In this document: piece by piece, positions 19,333 through 30,716 of the stretch
How positions within the stretch are numbered: the stretch's first letter is position 1
How the letters are laid out: each line of letters starts with the position of its first letter
Source: Shewanella insulae
Lineage (GTDB): Bacteria; Pseudomonadota; Gammaproteobacteria; Enterobacterales; Shewanellaceae
Length of the DNA: 64,000 bases
Direction of reading: 5' to 3'
Assembly: GCF_009831655.1 (NCBI RefSeq)
Contig: NZ_WRPA01000001.1
Coordinates: 434,001 to 498,000 of the forward strand
The notes under the pieces: model-generated
Database searches by the model: none
Told to the model about the DNA's origin: nothing
The model's input: the letters and a program-made list of their open reading frames with translations, nothing else
Position numbers and translations under genes: made by a program

Positions 19333-20026
19333 AACAAACGGTCTAAACACATGTTTCAATCCGGCATTTTTACCCTGCAGGTACATAAAGACGCCACCAT
19401 TAACAAATCCGCCGAGTTAATCCTTAAATGAATAAGGATGCTAAGAAGCAATTAGGCTCACTTGTTACAATATTTTACAAATGCGGAGAAAAACAGCGTT
19501 AGTTAACTTATCTCACCACCGCGCTTCCATCCCACAGCATTAAATCAGTTACAGGCTTAACGTATTTAAATTTAACGATTAAGCACATACAAAATTAATA
19601 AAGCGGATATAAATCAGACTTTCATTTAAATACACCCAAGCTTTCCCGCGAATTAACAAAATCACTAACAATTAGGCTTATTAAATAATATAGATGTGAC
19701 GTTTTGTATCTTTTATTCCCTTAACAGGAACTCTCTTAGCTTAAATTTTGAACTAATGGACTCAGGAATAAGATTCAGGGATAGGGAGAAAGCAACCGAC
19801 TCGAATCATCGGCCTGATTGAATAGAAATTCGAAAGCCCCCAGCAACGACAAAGCGACACAGCCGCTAGGTTATCGCGCTCACGGAACACTCTTAAAGGT
19901 GTTCATTGAACGCCTCAGATTACAAGCGTTGATTATTTGTTCATACCCGGAGACGCTGGGTAAACAGCAATGGAATAGATTCTAGAGACATCAGGTGCAG
20001 ATAGCCTAATGAACAGCCACTAAACA
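19333..20026. other. AT-rich gap without a recognisable gene
   Basis: About 700 nt between the CRP site and the ruvB terminator. Only very short open frames without ribosome sites occur. The one structure noted is a GAACAC/GTGTTC inverted repeat around 19884-19903. It may contain a small RNA, but no promoter-terminator pair is convincing. Confidence 0.4.
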
Positions 20027-20055
20027 CAAAAAAGCGCGGCCTCTCGACCACGCTT
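20027..20055 (-). terminator. Terminator of the yebC-ruvCAB transcript
   Basis: Read on the minus strand: AAGCGTGG, an 8-nt loop, CCGCGCTT, then a T-run. The 8-bp stem includes one G-T wobble. Confidence 0.75.
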
Positions 20056-20107
20056 CTTACCATTCGTACTCACCAATGTGATAGGTGAAAGGCATTCGCC
20101 TCGACAA

Positions 20108-21121
20108 TTATTCCGGCTGGATCAGGTTGAAATGTTGATAGGCTCTGGCGGTAGCGATACGCCCTCTTGGGGTGCGCTGAATGAAGCCTTGTTGGATCAG
20201 AAAGGGTTCGAGCACATCTTCTATGGTTTCCCGCTCCTCGCCGATGGCCGCGGCCAGGTTATCCAAGCCTACCGGGCCACCCATAAACTTATCTATGATG
20301 GCCAGCAGCAGTTTACGATCCATATAGTCGAAACCTTCGACATCCACATCCAGCATATCCAGGGCACTCTCGGCGACGGCCTTGTTGATCTCGCCGTCAT
20401 GTTTCACCTCGGCGTAGTCTCGCACCCGTCTAAGCAAACGATTGGCTATACGCGGCGTACCGCGTGAACGTCTGGCCACTTCCACCGCGCCCTCATTATC
20501 GATTGGCAGCTCAAGTACCTTGGCGGAGCGCGTAACGATACTGCTGAGATCTTTGACATTGTAAAACTCGAGGCGCAGGGGTATGCCGAAACGAGCCCGT
20601 AGCGGTGATGTCAGCGCGCCGGCGCGGGTGGTGGCGCCAATCAGGGTAAAAGGCGGTAACTCTAACTTAATGGAGCGGGCGGCTGGTCCCTCGCCAATCA
20701 TGATATCCAGCTGATAATCTTCCATCGCCGGGTAGAGGATCTCCTCCACCACGGGGCTTAACCTGTGGATCTCATCGATAAAGAGTACATCACCGGCCTC
20801 TAGGTTAGTGAGCAGGGCCGCGAGATCCCCCGCCTTCTCCAGCACAGGGCCCGAGGTCGACTTGATGTTAACCCCCATCTCGTTGGCGACGATCATGGCC
20901 AGCGTGGTCTTACCCAAGCCGGGTGGTCCGTAGATCAACATATGATCCAGGGCCTCTCCACGCTTCTGGGCCGCCTCGATGAACACCTTAAGCTGAGCAC
21001 GGGTATCGTCCTGGCCCGTGTATTCATCCAACAGCTTAGGACGCATCGCTCTGTCTATCTGTTCGTCCCGCTCCTCTGTGCCTTGGGGCTGGGCGTGAAC
21101 TAACCTATCGGCTTCAATCAT
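20108..21121 (-). CDS. ruvB: Holliday junction branch-migration helicase RuvB
   Basis: A 337-residue AAA+ motor that, with RuvA, drives branch migration of Holliday junctions. The Walker A motif [11 protein letters not shown] lies near residue 66, Walker B is LFIDEIHRL, and sensor 1 is GATTRAG; a C-terminal winged helix follows. It is the last gene of yebC-ruvC-ruvA-ruvB, 18 nt after ruvA. Confidence 0.97.
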   Translation of the reverse strand: MIEADRLVHAQPQGTEERDEQIDRAMRPKLLDEYTGQDDTRAQLKVFIEAAQKRGEALDHMLIYGPPGLGKTTLAMIVANEMGVNIKSTSGPVLEKAGDLAALLTNLEAGDVLFIDEIHRLSPVVEEILYPAMEDYQLDIMIGEGPAARSIKLELPPFTLIGATTRAGALTSPLRARFGIPLRLEFYNVKDLSSIVTRSAKVLELPIDNEGAVEVARRSRGTPRIANRLLRRVRDYAEVKHDGEINKAVAESALDMLDVDVEGFDYMDRKLLLAIIDKFMGGPVGLDNLAAAIGEERETIEDVLEPFLIQQGFIQRTPRGRIATARAYQHFNLIQPE

Positions 21122-21139
21122 CTATTTCTCACTCTAGCG

Positions 21140-21757
21140 CTAGAGCATCGATTTCAGCGATGCCTTGATCAAGGTTTCCGAATCCATGCCCTCTTCGAAG
21201 ACACTGGATACCGCCTTACTGGCCTGTGCCGGCTTATATCCTAACGCCAAAAGCGCCGAGATGGCATCTTCTTCGGCGCTGTTCACCTCGGGTGCCGGGG
21301 TATAGTTTGACTGCAGCACGAACTCGCGCTCGTTACCGTGGGACGCTTCCATCAGGCTCTTGAGCTTGTCACGCATCTCGACCAGCAAGCGCTCGGCGGT
21401 CTTCTTGCCGACACCCGGCAGCTTCACCAGAGTGGCGATGTCGTCGTGTTCGACACACTTAACGAACTCGGCCGCCGTCATGCCTGAGAGTATGGTCAGC
21501 GCCAGCTTTGGGCCGACGCCATTAGTCTTGATAAGCAGCCTGAACAGCGCCCTTTCCTGCTTGCTCATAAAACCATAAAGCAGCTGAGCATCTTCTCGCA
21601 CCACGAAATGGGTGTAGATCACCGCCTCCTGGTTTAGCTCGGGTAGCTCGTAAAAACTGGTCAGCGGCATCTGCACCTCATAGCCGACGCCAGCGGTTTC
21701 GATTAGCACCTCGGGCGCCTGTTTCTCCACCAGTAATCCCCGTAAACGACCTATCAT
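21140..21757 (-). CDS. ruvA: Holliday junction-binding protein RuvA
   Basis: A 205-residue tetrameric junction-binding partner of RuvB. It opens with the OB-fold [12 protein letters not shown], then has two helix-hairpin-helix motifs ([14 protein letters not shown] and [14 protein letters not shown]) and a C-terminal RuvB-contact domain. It overlaps the ruvC stop by 4 nt (ATGA), indicating translational coupling. Confidence 0.97.
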   Translation of the reverse strand: MIGRLRGLLVEKQAPEVLIETAGVGYEVQMPLTSFYELPELNQEAVIYTHFVVREDAQLLYGFMSKQERALFRLLIKTNGVGPKLALTILSGMTAAEFVKCVEHDDIATLVKLPGVGKKTAERLLVEMRDKLKSLMEASHGNEREFVLQSNYTPAPEVNSAEEDAISALLALGYKPAQASKAVSSVFEEGMDSETLIKASLKSML

Positions 21758-22275
21758 CTATATCTTCCGTAAGTTCTCGCGCTCGCCTTACCGCCCATTG
21801 CGATCAGGCTCTGATATGTGTGGAAGTGGCACAGGGCAACCCCCAGGGCATCGGCCGCATCGGCCTGTGGCGCCGAAGGCAATTTGAGGATCTGTTGCAC
21901 CATGTGCTGCACCTGGCTCTTCTGCGCCCGCCCCGTACCGACTACGGCATTCTTGATCTGGGTGGCCGAGTATTCGGCCACCGGCAGATCGGCATTGGTG
22001 GCGGCGACTATGGCTGCCCCACGCGCCTGACCAAGCTTTAATGCCGAATCGGCGTTCTTGGCCAGAAACACCCGCTCGATGGCAAATTCATCCGGCTGGT
22101 ATTGGCGAATGATCTCGCTGATCCCATCGAATATCACCTTGAGGCGGGAGGGCAGATCATCCGATTGGGTGCGAATACAGCCGCTGCCAAGGTATATCTG
22201 TTGCCGCCCCTGGCACTGGATCACCCCATAACCTGTGATCCGCGAGCCGGGATCCACCCCCAAGATTATCGGCAT
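21754..22275 (-). CDS. ruvC: Holliday junction resolvase RuvC
   Basis: A 173-residue RNase H-fold endonuclease that resolves Holliday junctions. The catalytic acidic residues fall in [13 protein letters not shown] (Asp7), [11 protein letters not shown] and the C-terminal [14 protein letters not shown]. It starts 7 nt after yebC and overlaps ruvA. Confidence 0.97.
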   Translation of the reverse strand: MPIILGVDPGSRITGYGVIQCQGRQQIYLGSGCIRTQSDDLPSRLKVIFDGISEIIRQYQPDEFAIERVFLAKNADSALKLGQARGAAIVAATNADLPVAEYSATQIKNAVVGTGRAQKSQVQHMVQQILKLPSAPQADAADALGVALCHFHTYQSLIAMGGKASARTYGRYR

Positions 22276-22282
22276 GGCTTGC

Positions 22283-23029
22283 CTATTCTAGGCTGGCTAA
22301 GATCTCGTCAGAGATCTCGGCGTTATGATAGACCTCTTGCACATCGTCATGATCTTCAAGGTTATCGATAAGACGCAGGAACTTAGGGGCAGTAGCCGCG
22401 TCCAGTTCCGCCTTAGTCGAAGGCACCATAGTCACCTCGGCGTTGACTGCCTCAAGACCGGCGGCGTCCAGCGCATCCTTTACGGCACCGAAGGCTTCTG
22501 GCGTGGTGTAGACATCGATAGAGGTATCATCATTGGTGACTACATCTTCTGCGCCGGCGTCGAGCGCCGCATCCATGATGGTGTCTTCATCACTGCCTTC
22601 GGCGTAGGAGATCACGCCACGCTTCTCGAACAGATAAGCCACAGAGCCATCTGTGCCCAGGTTGCCACCTGACTTACTAAAGGCGTTACGCACGCCTGAA
22701 ACGGTGCGGTTACGATTATCAGTCATGGTCTCGACCATCACGGCGGTGCCGCCCGGCCCGTAACCTTCATACATGATGGTTTCCAGCACCTGACCGTCGA
22801 GCTCACCGGCGCCACGCTTGATAGCACGCTCGACCGTGTCACGTGTCATGTTATTTGACAGGGCCTTATCGATCGCCGCCCTGAGTCTCGGGTTGGAATC
22901 GGGATCCGAGCCGCCTTCTCTGGCCGCTACCGTGAGTTCGCGTATGAATTTGGTGAAAAGTTTACCGCGTTTGGCATCTTGTGCCGCCTTGCGATGCTTG
23001 ATGTTGGCCCATTTACTGTGACCGGCCAT
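22283..23029 (-). CDS. yebC: YebC/PmpR family regulator (TACO1-like)
   Basis: A 248-residue cytoplasmic protein with the family opening [23 protein letters not shown]. The family includes proposed DNA-binding regulators and the mitochondrial translation factor TACO1; recent work links bacterial members to relief of ribosome stalling, so transcription factor is uncertain. It is first in the yebC-ruvCAB group, an order conserved in gammaproteobacteria. Confidence 0.95.
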   Translation of the reverse strand: MAGHSKWANIKHRKAAQDAKRGKLFTKFIRELTVAAREGGSDPDSNPRLRAAIDKALSNNMTRDTVERAIKRGAGELDGQVLETIMYEGYGPGGTAVMVETMTDNRNRTVSGVRNAFSKSGGNLGTDGSVAYLFEKRGVISYAEGSDEDTIMDAALDAGAEDVVTNDDTSIDVYTTPEAFGAVKDALDAAGLEAVNAEVTMVPSTKAELDAATAPKFLRLIDNLEDHDDVQEVYHNAEISDEILASLE

Positions 23030-23055
23030 AGGGACTCCTTATTCGAGTTTTCCTC

Positions 23056-23082
23056 GAAAAAGCCGAGCAAGATGCTCGGCTT
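23056..23082 (-). terminator. Terminator between aspS and yebC
   Basis: Minus strand: AAGCCGAGC, a 5-nt loop, GCTCGGCTT, followed by a T-run. A second small TCGAG/CTCGA hairpin follows at about 23043-23056. It separates aspS from yebC, although some read-through is likely. Confidence 0.8.
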
Positions 23083-23099
23083 ATTGATTCAATCTTGAT

Positions 23100-24878
23100 T
23101 TATTCCTGCTCTTTTTTCGCTTCCACGACACTCACCCCGAGCTCCTCGAGCTGTACAGGATTAGCTAAGCCAGGCGCGTTAGTGAGCGGACAGGCTGCCG
23201 TAGTGGTCTTAGGGAAGGCCATCACGTCACGAATCGAGCTGGCACCTGTCATCAGCATGACCATACGGTCGAGGCCGAACGCCAAACCTGCGTGTGGTGG
23301 CGTACCATACTTGAGCGCCTCGAGCAGGAAGCCAAACTTCTCTTGCGCTTCCTCATCTTCGATGCCCAGGATCCTGAACACGGCCGACTGCATCTCACCA
23401 TCGTGGATACGCACCGAACCACCACCCAGTTCACAACCATTGAGCACCATGTCATAAGCATCAGAGATGGCCGCGGTTGGATTGGCTTCCAGTTCGGCAG
23501 GGGTAATACCACTCGGCGCGGTAAACGGGTGATGCATGGCATGCAAGCCGCCATCGGATGTGCGCTCGAACATTGGGAAATCAACCACCCAAAGCGGCTT
23601 CCAGTCACCTTCGAGCAGTTCGAAATCTTCACCTACTTTCAGACGCAACGCGCCCATGGCTTCTGCCACTATGTTTGCTTTATCGGCACCGAACAGGATT
23701 AGGTCACCGTTGGTCGCAGCGGTGCGATCCAGAATCCCCTTAACCACCTCTTCGCTGAGGAACTTAAGCACTGGCGACTGAATGCCTTCCAGGCCTTTCT
23801 CCAGCTCGTTCACCTTCATCCATGCCAAGCCTTTGGCGCCATAGATGTTGACATACTTGCCATACTCATCGAGCTGCTTGCGAGACAGGCTAGCACCGCC
23901 CGGGACACACAGCACGGCGACGCGGCCTTCGCTGTCGTTAGCCGGCTCCTGGAACACCTTGAAGTCGACATCTTTAACTAAATCGGCAACATCGACCAAC
24001 TCCAGCGGGTTACGAAGGTCTGGCTTGTCTGAGCCATAACGACGCATCGCCTCGGCGAAGCTCATCTTAGGAAACTCGCCCAGGTCGACATCAAGCAGCT
24101 CTTTAAACAGGCTGCGAACCATCTCTTCTGTCTTATCCATCACCTCGGCAGAGGTCATGAATGAAGTTTCGATATCGATCTGGGTAAATTCAGGCTGACG
24201 GTCGGCGCGCAGATCTTCATCACGGAAACATTTAACGATCTGATAGTAGCGATCGAAACCAGACATCATCAGCAGCTGCTTAAACAGCTGTGGCGATTGT
24301 GGCAGCGCGAAGAACTGGCCCTTGTAGGTACGGCTAGGTACCAGGTAGTCCCTTGCCCCTTCCGGTGTCGCCTTGGTCAGGATAGGTGTTTCGATATCGA
24401 GGAAGCCGTTGCTGTCGAGGAAACGACGCACGGCACTGGTGACCTTAGAGCGGAAGATGATGCGCTCGGCCATCTCTGGGCGACGCAGATCCAGGTAGCG
24501 ATACTTAAGACGCTGCTCTTCGGTGTTGTGTTGATTTTTGTCCATGTTGATCGGCAATGCCGGTGCGCTGTTGAGGATAGTCAGCGCCTTACCCAGCACC
24601 TCTATCTCACCGGTACGCATCTGATCGTTGATCTGGCTGTCGGGACGGGCACGTACCAGGCCTTTCACCTGAACACAGAACTCACTGCGCAGTGTGCTGG
24701 CGACATCGAATACCTCTGGCAGATCAGGGTCATACACCACCTGAATCACGCCTTCACGGTCACGCAAATCCAGAAAAACCACGCCGCCGAGATCGCGACT
24801 ACGATTCACCCAACCTACGAGAGTAACTTCTTCCCCAACATGAGACCGATTAACGTCTCCACAATAATGACTGCGCAT
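23100..24878 (-). CDS. aspS: Aspartyl-tRNA synthetase
   Basis: A 592-residue class IIb synthetase charging tRNA-Asp. It has an N-terminal OB-fold anticodon domain, a catalytic core with motif 2 ([17 protein letters not shown]) and motif 3 ([12 protein letters not shown]), and the bacterial GAD insertion domain. Its length equals that of the E. coli enzyme (590). A GGAAAG ribosome site precedes the ATG. Confidence 0.98.
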   Translation of the reverse strand: MRSHYCGDVNRSHVGEEVTLVGWVNRSRDLGGVVFLDLRDREGVIQVVYDPDLPEVFDVASTLRSEFCVQVKGLVRARPDSQINDQMRTGEIEVLGKALTILNSAPALPINMDKNQHNTEEQRLKYRYLDLRRPEMAERIIFRSKVTSAVRRFLDSNGFLDIETPILTKATPEGARDYLVPSRTYKGQFFALPQSPQLFKQLLMMSGFDRYYQIVKCFRDEDLRADRQPEFTQIDIETSFMTSAEVMDKTEEMVRSLFKELLDVDLGEFPKMSFAEAMRRYGSDKPDLRNPLELVDVADLVKDVDFKVFQEPANDSEGRVAVLCVPGGASLSRKQLDEYGKYVNIYGAKGLAWMKVNELEKGLEGIQSPVLKFLSEEVVKGILDRTAATNGDLILFGADKANIVAEAMGALRLKVGEDFELLEGDWKPLWVVDFPMFERTSDGGLHAMHHPFTAPSGITPAELEANPTAAISDAYDMVLNGCELGGGSVRIHDGEMQSAVFRILGIEDEEAQEKFGFLLEALKYGTPPHAGLAFGLDRMVMLMTGASSIRDVMAFPKTTTAACPLTNAPGLANPVQLEELGVSVVEAKKEQE

Positions 24879-25047
24879 CTAACACTTTCCTTTCATCCAT
24901 CAAGGCCGTGCTTGAGGATATTCTATACATGACAAAAGCGGCATTATAGTGAAATATTGCCGATTTCAAAACAACTTCATCCGCTTAAAATGAAGTAAAC
25001 CTTTGGGTTGGATAAATATCCATCAAATCCTGAACTGGGGTCACTAT

Positions 25048-27984
25048 TCAGGCGCTGTGATAGCAACGCCCCCCCTGTTTCGCCGCCCGAGACATCAACT
25101 TATCGGCGGTCTTCAGCAGTTCCACCACAGTGTCGCCATCGTTTGGGAACATGGCCACCCCAATGCTGACCGATAGTGCCACATCCAGGCCATTGATGGC
25201 AAAGGGGGCGCTAAATCCTCCCACTATACCGTCGGCCACCTGACACACGGTATCGAGATCTTTGCTGCGATTAAGTAGCATCACAAATTCGTTACCGCCG
25301 AAACGCGCCAGGGTGTCCGACTTACGCACCGCCGACTTGAGCCGCGAAGCTCCCTTGGCCAGCACGCTGTCACCTATCTGATGACCATAGGTCTGGTTGA
25401 TCTCGCGCATATTATCGAAGCTGATAAAGAGTACGGCAAAAGGTTGCATCTCCCGCCGGTGAAGCAGCATAGACTGGTGAAGTCTGTCATCGAGCAGGCT
25501 GCGATTGGGCAGACCCGTTAAGGCATCGAACTGGCCCGCACGCGTCAACTCATGCGCCATCTCTCTGGCGGTCGTTAGGCGGGCACGCCGGCCTCGCCAC
25601 ACAAGATACACGATCAAGACGAAGCTCAGCAGAGCCAACAGGTAGAAGGCACTGCGGTAATTTAACATCGCCTTCCAGCCCGGCGCCTCATCCTTCACCC
25701 AATGCTGATAGATAGCCTCTTGGCGTTCAGGGGTTAACTGACCGATGGCCTGATCCCACAGCGGAACTAACTCGCTATGTTTAGGATGCATAGCGAAATG
25801 GCTCTGCTGCTGAGAAAAATCGGCCAATACAGACATCTTAAGGGTCTTATAATCTGACTCTTTTAGCACCATGGCCATATTGATCACCTTCTCGATGAAG
25901 GCGTCGGCCTTGCCCTGAGCCACGGCATCGACGCCGGCGCGGCTATTGGGCACGATCACCAATTCGATCCCCAGCGCCTTGTTCATCAGATTGGCAATCA
26001 GATGATAGCCCTCGACGATGGCCAGGCGTTTACCACTCATCTGGCTCAAGTTAAATACGGTGACCTGGCTTAGGTTGGTTACCAGGCCCCAGGGCGACGG
26101 CCAATAAGGGCTGGTAAAGGCCAGTTCACGCTCGCGCTCCGGTGTATGGGCCACGCTACCCACTATGTCTACCTCACCCAGCTTAAGTGCCTCGAGCAGA
26201 CTGCTCCAACGTTCGAACGCCACACCCTCAAGCTTTAGGCCAAGCTGCTCGGCGACCCAATGACTTATCTCGCTGTTGATCCCCATAAATTCACCACCCT
26301 GGCCCTGATACTCCATGGGTGCCCAGGCGGAAAGATAGCCGACTCTTAAGGTGCCTAAGCTGTCCAGGTAACGTCTCTGACTCGAGGTGATAATGAGCGG
26401 ATTCATCAGCGACTGGACGCTTCTGTCGTCTCTATCCAAGATCCACTTATTCTCTATGGCGGCCAACTCCGCCGTACTGATCAGACGAAAGCCAGCGGCG
26501 ATGCGCTGAGCCAGCCCCTTATCTTCATTTCGGGTCAAGGCATAGATGTCTGTGGTAAAGGCCAACTTGCGGTATTGATGAAAGTCGGTCCAGGAATCGG
26601 CCCGGAGTAGATAATGCTGAGTCCAGGCCGAAGATGCGACGAAGGCGGCGATATGCCCCTGCTGGGCGGCTTCGATCATCTTGGTCACATCGGTATAGAG
26701 TTTAAGCTCTGAATCCGGCAACGCCTGCTGTAGCTTATCCAGATAGGGGGCCGTCGGCACGGTTCCGACACGTTTACCCTTTAATTCATCTAGACTGCCA
26801 AGGGGCCTGCCATAACTGAAGAGTCGGCTCTTCACCTGATAGGTCCGCCAGGCACGGGTAAGATTACTCTTCATGGTATCGCTTTCGGGATAGCCCACAT
26901 GAATATCGGCACGATGAAACCTCAGCTCATCCAGGCCGTCTTCCATCGCGGCGGGGCGAAACTCCACCTCTATTCCCGTCTTCTTAGACCAGAGTTTCCA
27001 GATATCGATGTAAAGTCCATGTGGTTCCCCATCGCCGCCGGTATCGACAAAGGGTTGAATACCAGTGGTGGTGGCGATAACCAAGGTATTGGCATCATGA
27101 CTAAACCCCAACCAACGCTTGTCTATCTCTGCCCGGCTAAGATGACTCAAACGCTCGAAGCCACGGTTGATCTCAGTGATCAGATTGAGCCGCCCCTTGC
27201 TGACTGCGGGCACCAGGGCCGTCTTCTTGATCAGCAGGCGATTATCCAGGGGAAACTCTTCCAACACGGCGCGGCTGACGGCGTTATCCTTTAAATAACC
27301 TTCCATGCCGGCAAAGACATCGACCTCACCCGCCACAACCCCGCGCAGCAGATCGGCGCGACTATTATAGTAACGGTAACTCAGCCCATTAACCTGCTGA
27401 TTGAGAATGGATTCATGGGAAGAACCCGCCACTATGCCGATACGATAAGGCTGGAGATCGCTAAAACTCTTCTTGCCTTTTAGCGTATTGCGCATGTAGA
27501 GATAGGTACTGACATGGGCTATCGGCGCCGCAAAATCGAAATTCTGTGCCCGCTCCTTGGTGATCCCAAGGCCGATATGGATATCGGCATCGCCCTGAGC
27601 CAGCTGTTTCAGGGAGTCATGCCAATGACGGGCAACGAAGACCACAGGCACTTGAGTCTGGGACGACCATTCACGCCACAGGTCTACCAAGACACCTTTC
27701 GCATCACCGTTTTCATCGACAAACTGATAAGGATAACTGTCTTCCCCCATCACTAATACCAGTGGGGCTTGCTGCTCTTCGGCCGCCACTTGACTACTCA
27801 ACACTAGGCATAGCACCAAGGCGGCAGTGCCCAAAACAAAATGAGCCATCATAAGCCGCACAAAGGCCATGTGCGCCCAAAGCAAGCGCCGCGCGACGAT
27901 GCAGGCCGAAGCAAAAGTGTGTAGTGGTGTCAAAGGTCGGTCCCAGTTTTCTATTATCATTTTTATATCAAGGCAAGCCATCAC
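25048..27984 (-). CDS. Diguanylate cyclase with three periplasmic SBP_bac_3-type sensor domains
   Basis: A 978-residue membrane sensor enzyme. After an N-terminal hydrophobic segment ending in VAAEEQQ (about 45-70) come three successive amino-acid-binding-type domains, at about 73-290, 298-520 and 540-760, each opening with a signature such as LVLVMGEDSYPYQF, LVIATTTGIQPF or LRVGYLSAWAPMEY. A TM helix (about 775-795) and a cytoplasmic GGDEF domain follow. The active-site motif is GGNEF near residue 897, not GGDEF, and RKSD five residues before it is an intact inhibitory I-site. It probably couples periplasmic ligand binding to c-di-GMP synthesis. The start is uncertain: the frame opens with GTG-ATG without a good ribosome site, and an ATG about 35-45 residues in would give a cleaner signal sequence. 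Confidence 0.85.
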   Translation of the reverse strand: MMACLDIKMIIENWDRPLTPLHTFASACIVARRLLWAHMAFVRLMMAHFVLGTAALVLCLVLSSQVAAEEQQAPLVLVMGEDSYPYQFVDENGDAKGVLVDLWREWSSQTQVPVVFVARHWHDSLKQLAQGDADIHIGLGITKERAQNFDFAAPIAHVSTYLYMRNTLKGKKSFSDLQPYRIGIVAGSSHESILNQQVNGLSYRYYNSRADLLRGVVAGEVDVFAGMEGYLKDNAVSRAVLEEFPLDNRLLIKKTALVPAVSKGRLNLITEINRGFERLSHLSRAEIDKRWLGFSHDANTLVIATTTGIQPFVDTGGDGEPHGLYIDIWKLWSKKTGIEVEFRPAAMEDGLDELRFHRADIHVGYPESDTMKSNLTRAWRTYQVKSRLFSYGRPLGSLDELKGKRVGTVPTAPYLDKLQQALPDSELKLYTDVTKMIEAAQQGHIAAFVASSAWTQHYLLRADSWTDFHQYRKLAFTTDIYALTRNEDKGLAQRIAAGFRLISTAELAAIENKWILDRDDRSVQSLMNPLIITSSQRRYLDSLGTLRVGYLSAWAPMEYQGQGGEFMGINSEISHWVAEQLGLKLEGVAFERWSSLLEALKLGEVDIVGSVAHTPERERELAFTSPYWPSPWGLVTNLSQVTVFNLSQMSGKRLAIVEGYHLIANLMNKALGIELVIVPNSRAGVDAVAQGKADAFIEKVINMAMVLKESDYKTLKMSVLADFSQQQSHFAMHPKHSELVPLWDQAIGQLTPERQEAIYQHWVKDEAPGWKAMLNYRSAFYLLALLSFVLIVYLVWRGRRARLTTAREMAHELTRAGQFDALTGLPNRSLLDDRLHQSMLLHRREMQPFAVLFISFDNMREINQTYGHQIGDSVLAKGASRLKSAVRKSDTLARFGGNEFVMLLNRSKDLDTVCQVADGIVGGFSAPFAINGLDVALSVSIGVAMFPNDGDTVVELLKTADKLMSRAAKQGGRCYHSA

Positions 27985-28218
27985 TTGTTCTAAAAACAGC
28001 CCCTTATAAAAAAGGCTTTTAAAAGGCAGCTTATATCACAAGCCGGCTACATAAATAACCTCGGCGCCCTCGCTCGGTTCACTAAGTCACCGCGCTGTAA
28101 AATATATGTTGTTATTAGGATATTAGACAGAATTTTATTCCTAATTACCAGTACCAGTCTTGCTGCGAACTGTTATCATTAGCTAGAATGAAATATTGAA
28201 TTTACTCAAAAAACTCTG

Positions 28219-28950
28219 ATGAACTCAACTCAAGATACAATTTACGCACAGGCCTGTGAAAATATCAGTGATTTTCAATTCGACGATAGAGTCGCGGGCG
28301 TCTTTGGCGACATGATCCGTCGCTCTGTCCCAGGATATGGACAGATCATCAATACCTTAGGCGATTTTGCCGACAAATGCGTCACCCCCAATAGTAAAAT
28401 TTACGATTTAGGTTGCTCCCTGGGCGCCGCAACCCTTAGCGTGCGTCGTCGTATCGAAGGCAGAGGCTGTGAGATCATCGCCGTCGACAATAGCGAATCT
28501 ATGGTCGAACGCTGCAAGCAAAACCTCAGCGCCTATGTGAGCGAGACCCCGGTGGACCTCATCTGCGCCGATATACGCGACATAGAGATCCAAGATGCCT
28601 CCATGGTGATCCTCAACTTTACTATGCAGTTTTTGGCTCCCGAAGACAGGCAAACACTGATCGCCAATATCTATCAGGGACTCAAGCCAGGCGGTATTCT
28701 GGTGTTGTCAGAGAAGCTGGTCTTCGAAGATGAGCCGGTACAGCATCTACTGGACGAGCTGCACCTGGATTTCAAGCGTGCCAACGGCTACAGCGAACTC
28801 GAGATCAGTCAAAAGCGCAGCTCACTCGAGCATGTGATGAAACCAGATACCCTGCCCCAGCATCAGCAACGCCTTCAGGCTCAGGGCTTTAGTCATTTTA
28901 GCGTCTGGTTTCAATGTTTTAACTTCGCATCTATGGTGGCCATCAAGTGA
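28219..28950 (+). CDS. cmoA: Carboxy-S-adenosyl-L-methionine synthase
   Basis: A 243-residue SAM-dependent enzyme that makes carboxy-SAM from SAM and prephenate, for cmo5U34 modification of tRNA wobble uridine. The SAM-binding motif is [13 protein letters not shown] near residue 57, followed by [14 protein letters not shown]. The first gene of the cmoA-cmoB pair; GTGA overlaps the two. Confidence 0.96.
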   Translation: MNSTQDTIYAQACENISDFQFDDRVAGVFGDMIRRSVPGYGQIINTLGDFADKCVTPNSKIYDLGCSLGAATLSVRRRIEGRGCEIIAVDNSESMVERCKQNLSAYVSETPVDLICADIRDIEIQDASMVILNFTMQFLAPEDRQTLIANIYQGLKPGGILVLSEKLVFEDEPVQHLLDELHLDFKRANGYSELEISQKRSSLEHVMKPDTLPQHQQRLQAQGFSHFSVWFQCFNFASMVAIK

Positions 28951-29939
28951 TCAGCTTCAGCTCCTTTTATCAGCAAATCGCCGATTCCAATCTACAACAT
29001 TGGTTAGAAGAACTGCCGGCTATTCTCGGCCAGTGGCAGCGGGAACATAAGCACGGCAACCTACCCAAATGGGAGAAGGTGCTTAATAAGCTGCACTATC
29101 CCGCCCCCGACAGAGTCGATTTCACCACTAAGGTAGAGGTCGGCAGTGGAGATCAACTCAGCAAGGGACAGCAGGAGAAACTCAAGAACCTGCTAAAACT
29201 CTTCAGTCCCTGGCGCAAGGGCCCCTTCGATCTGCACGGCATCCATATCGATACCGAATGGCGCTCAGATTGGAAGTGGGAGCGAGTTCAACCCCATATC
29301 TCCCCCCTGAAAAACCGAACCGTACTAGATGTAGGTTGCGGTAGCGGCTACCACATGTGGCGCATGCTGGGTGACGGTGCCAAGCGCGTGGTGGGTATCG
29401 ACCCTTCTCCCCTATTTCTCTGCCAATTTGAGGCGGTAAAACGCCTGGCGGGAAACCAGCACCCAGTGCATCTGCTGCCTCTGGGCATAGAGCAGCTGCC
29501 ACCACTCGATGCCTTCGATACTGTATTCTCCATGGGCGTGCTCTATCATAGACGCTCGCCCATAGATCACCTGCTACAACTGAGGGATCAGCTGAGAACC
29601 GGTGGCGAACTCGTCCTTGAGACCTTAGTGGTCGATGGCGATGAGAACACAGTGCTGGTTCCCGGAGAACGCTATGGCAAGATGAACAACGTCTGGTTCC
29701 TGCCATCGGCCAAGGCACTAGAGGCCTGGCTGAAGAAGGCGGATTTTGTCGATGTTCGTTGCGTTGATATTGATGTAACCTCATTGGCCGAACAGCGAAG
29801 CACAGAATGGATGCCTAACGAGTCTTTAGTGGACTACCTAAATCCTAACGATATCAGTCTGACAGTCGAAGGCTATCCTGCACCCAAGCGAGCCACTTTT
29901 ATCGCGGTGAAGAATCAGCCCAACAAAGATTTGATTTAA
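28947..29939 (+). CDS. cmoB: tRNA U34 carboxymethyltransferase
   Basis: A 330-residue methyltransferase-fold enzyme that transfers the carboxymethyl group from carboxy-SAM to ho5U34. The motif [16 protein letters not shown] near residue 128 and [13 protein letters not shown] bind the cofactor. It starts with GTG inside the cmoA stop (GTGA, 4-nt overlap). Confidence 0.96.
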   Translation: MISFSSFYQQIADSNLQHWLEELPAILGQWQREHKHGNLPKWEKVLNKLHYPAPDRVDFTTKVEVGSGDQLSKGQQEKLKNLLKLFSPWRKGPFDLHGIHIDTEWRSDWKWERVQPHISPLKNRTVLDVGCGSGYHMWRMLGDGAKRVVGIDPSPLFLCQFEAVKRLAGNQHPVHLLPLGIEQLPPLDAFDTVFSMGVLYHRRSPIDHLLQLRDQLRTGGELVLETLVVDGDENTVLVPGERYGKMNNVWFLPSAKALEAWLKKADFVDVRCVDIDVTSLAEQRSTEWMPNESLVDYLNPNDISLTVEGYPAPKRATFIAVKNQPNKDLI

Positions 29940-29963
29940 ACAAAATAGTAAACGGGAAGCACT

Positions 29964-30701
29964 ATGTTAAAACAGATGACCACACTCGCCCTGGTAACCA
30001 GCCTGGTCGGCTGCGCGACGACCCAGGAACCTAAGCAGCCCACGCCGGTCGATGTCGACACCTTTAATGCCAGCCTGAGCGAGCAAAAGAGCGAGCTTGT
30101 CACCCTGATCAACGCCAATCAAAGCGAGCAGCAGGCGACATTAACTTCCCTGTCTACCCAGCTTGACCAACTGTCTAAACAGGTGGCAGCGGTCAAGATT
30201 CAGCCTGAGAAGCAAGTGGTTCAGGTACCTATGCAATGTGACCCTTCGCCCATAGGGGACAAATTTATTCTGGGTGCGGTAGAGCATGTCTATATCGATG
30301 AGGTCAAAGCCGGCTTCGAGACCCGCATCGATACAGGTGCCGAATCCTCATCGCTGGATGCCCATAACATCATACTGTTCGAACGTAATAGTAAGCAGTG
30401 GGTACGCTTCGATGTGTTTACCCAGGGCGCCGACAAGCCCTCTCAGACCTTCGAGTCTAAAGTCGAGCGTTTCGTGCGCATCAAACAAGATGCCGATGAG
30501 AAGAATGATAGACGCCCAGTGATCCATGCCCATCTACAAATTGGCGATTACAAGGCGGAAACAGATCTCAACCTGGTAGATCGTAGTCACCTCGACTATC
30601 AACTACTGCTGGGACGTAAGTTTATGCAAGATATTGCCGTCGTCGATGTGGGACAGACTTTTGTGCACGGTAAGAAAAATCCCTCAAAGACAGCAAAATA
30701 A
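29964..30701 (+). CDS. Lipoprotein retropepsin-like protease (ATP-dependent zinc protease family)
   Basis: A 245-residue probable lipoprotein: a short signal peptide with the lipobox LVGC (cysteine near residue 18) is followed by a polar linker predicted to be helical (about 30-85). The C-terminal domain (about 95-235) has RIDTGAESSSLDAHNI, in which DTGA is the single active-site aspartate motif of retropepsin-like proteases. Databases call this family ATP-dependent zinc protease, a name not justified by the sequence. It heads a conserved triad with the two following genes; relatives accompany RimK-type glutamate ligases. Substrate unknown. Confidence 0.82.
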   Translation: MLKQMTTLALVTSLVGCATTQEPKQPTPVDVDTFNASLSEQKSELVTLINANQSEQQATLTSLSTQLDQLSKQVAAVKIQPEKQVVQVPMQCDPSPIGDKFILGAVEHVYIDEVKAGFETRIDTGAESSSLDAHNIILFERNSKQWVRFDVFTQGADKPSQTFESKVERFVRIKQDADEKNDRRPVIHAHLQIGDYKAETDLNLVDRSHLDYQLLLGRKFMQDIAVVDVGQTFVHGKKNPSKTAK

Positions 30702-30716
30702 TAGGATGCCAACTCG

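Noticed and set aside
19249..19431. 60-codon frame upstream of the TonB-dependent receptor
   Set aside because: TTG start without ribosome site, no recognisable family, and it runs over the CRP site.
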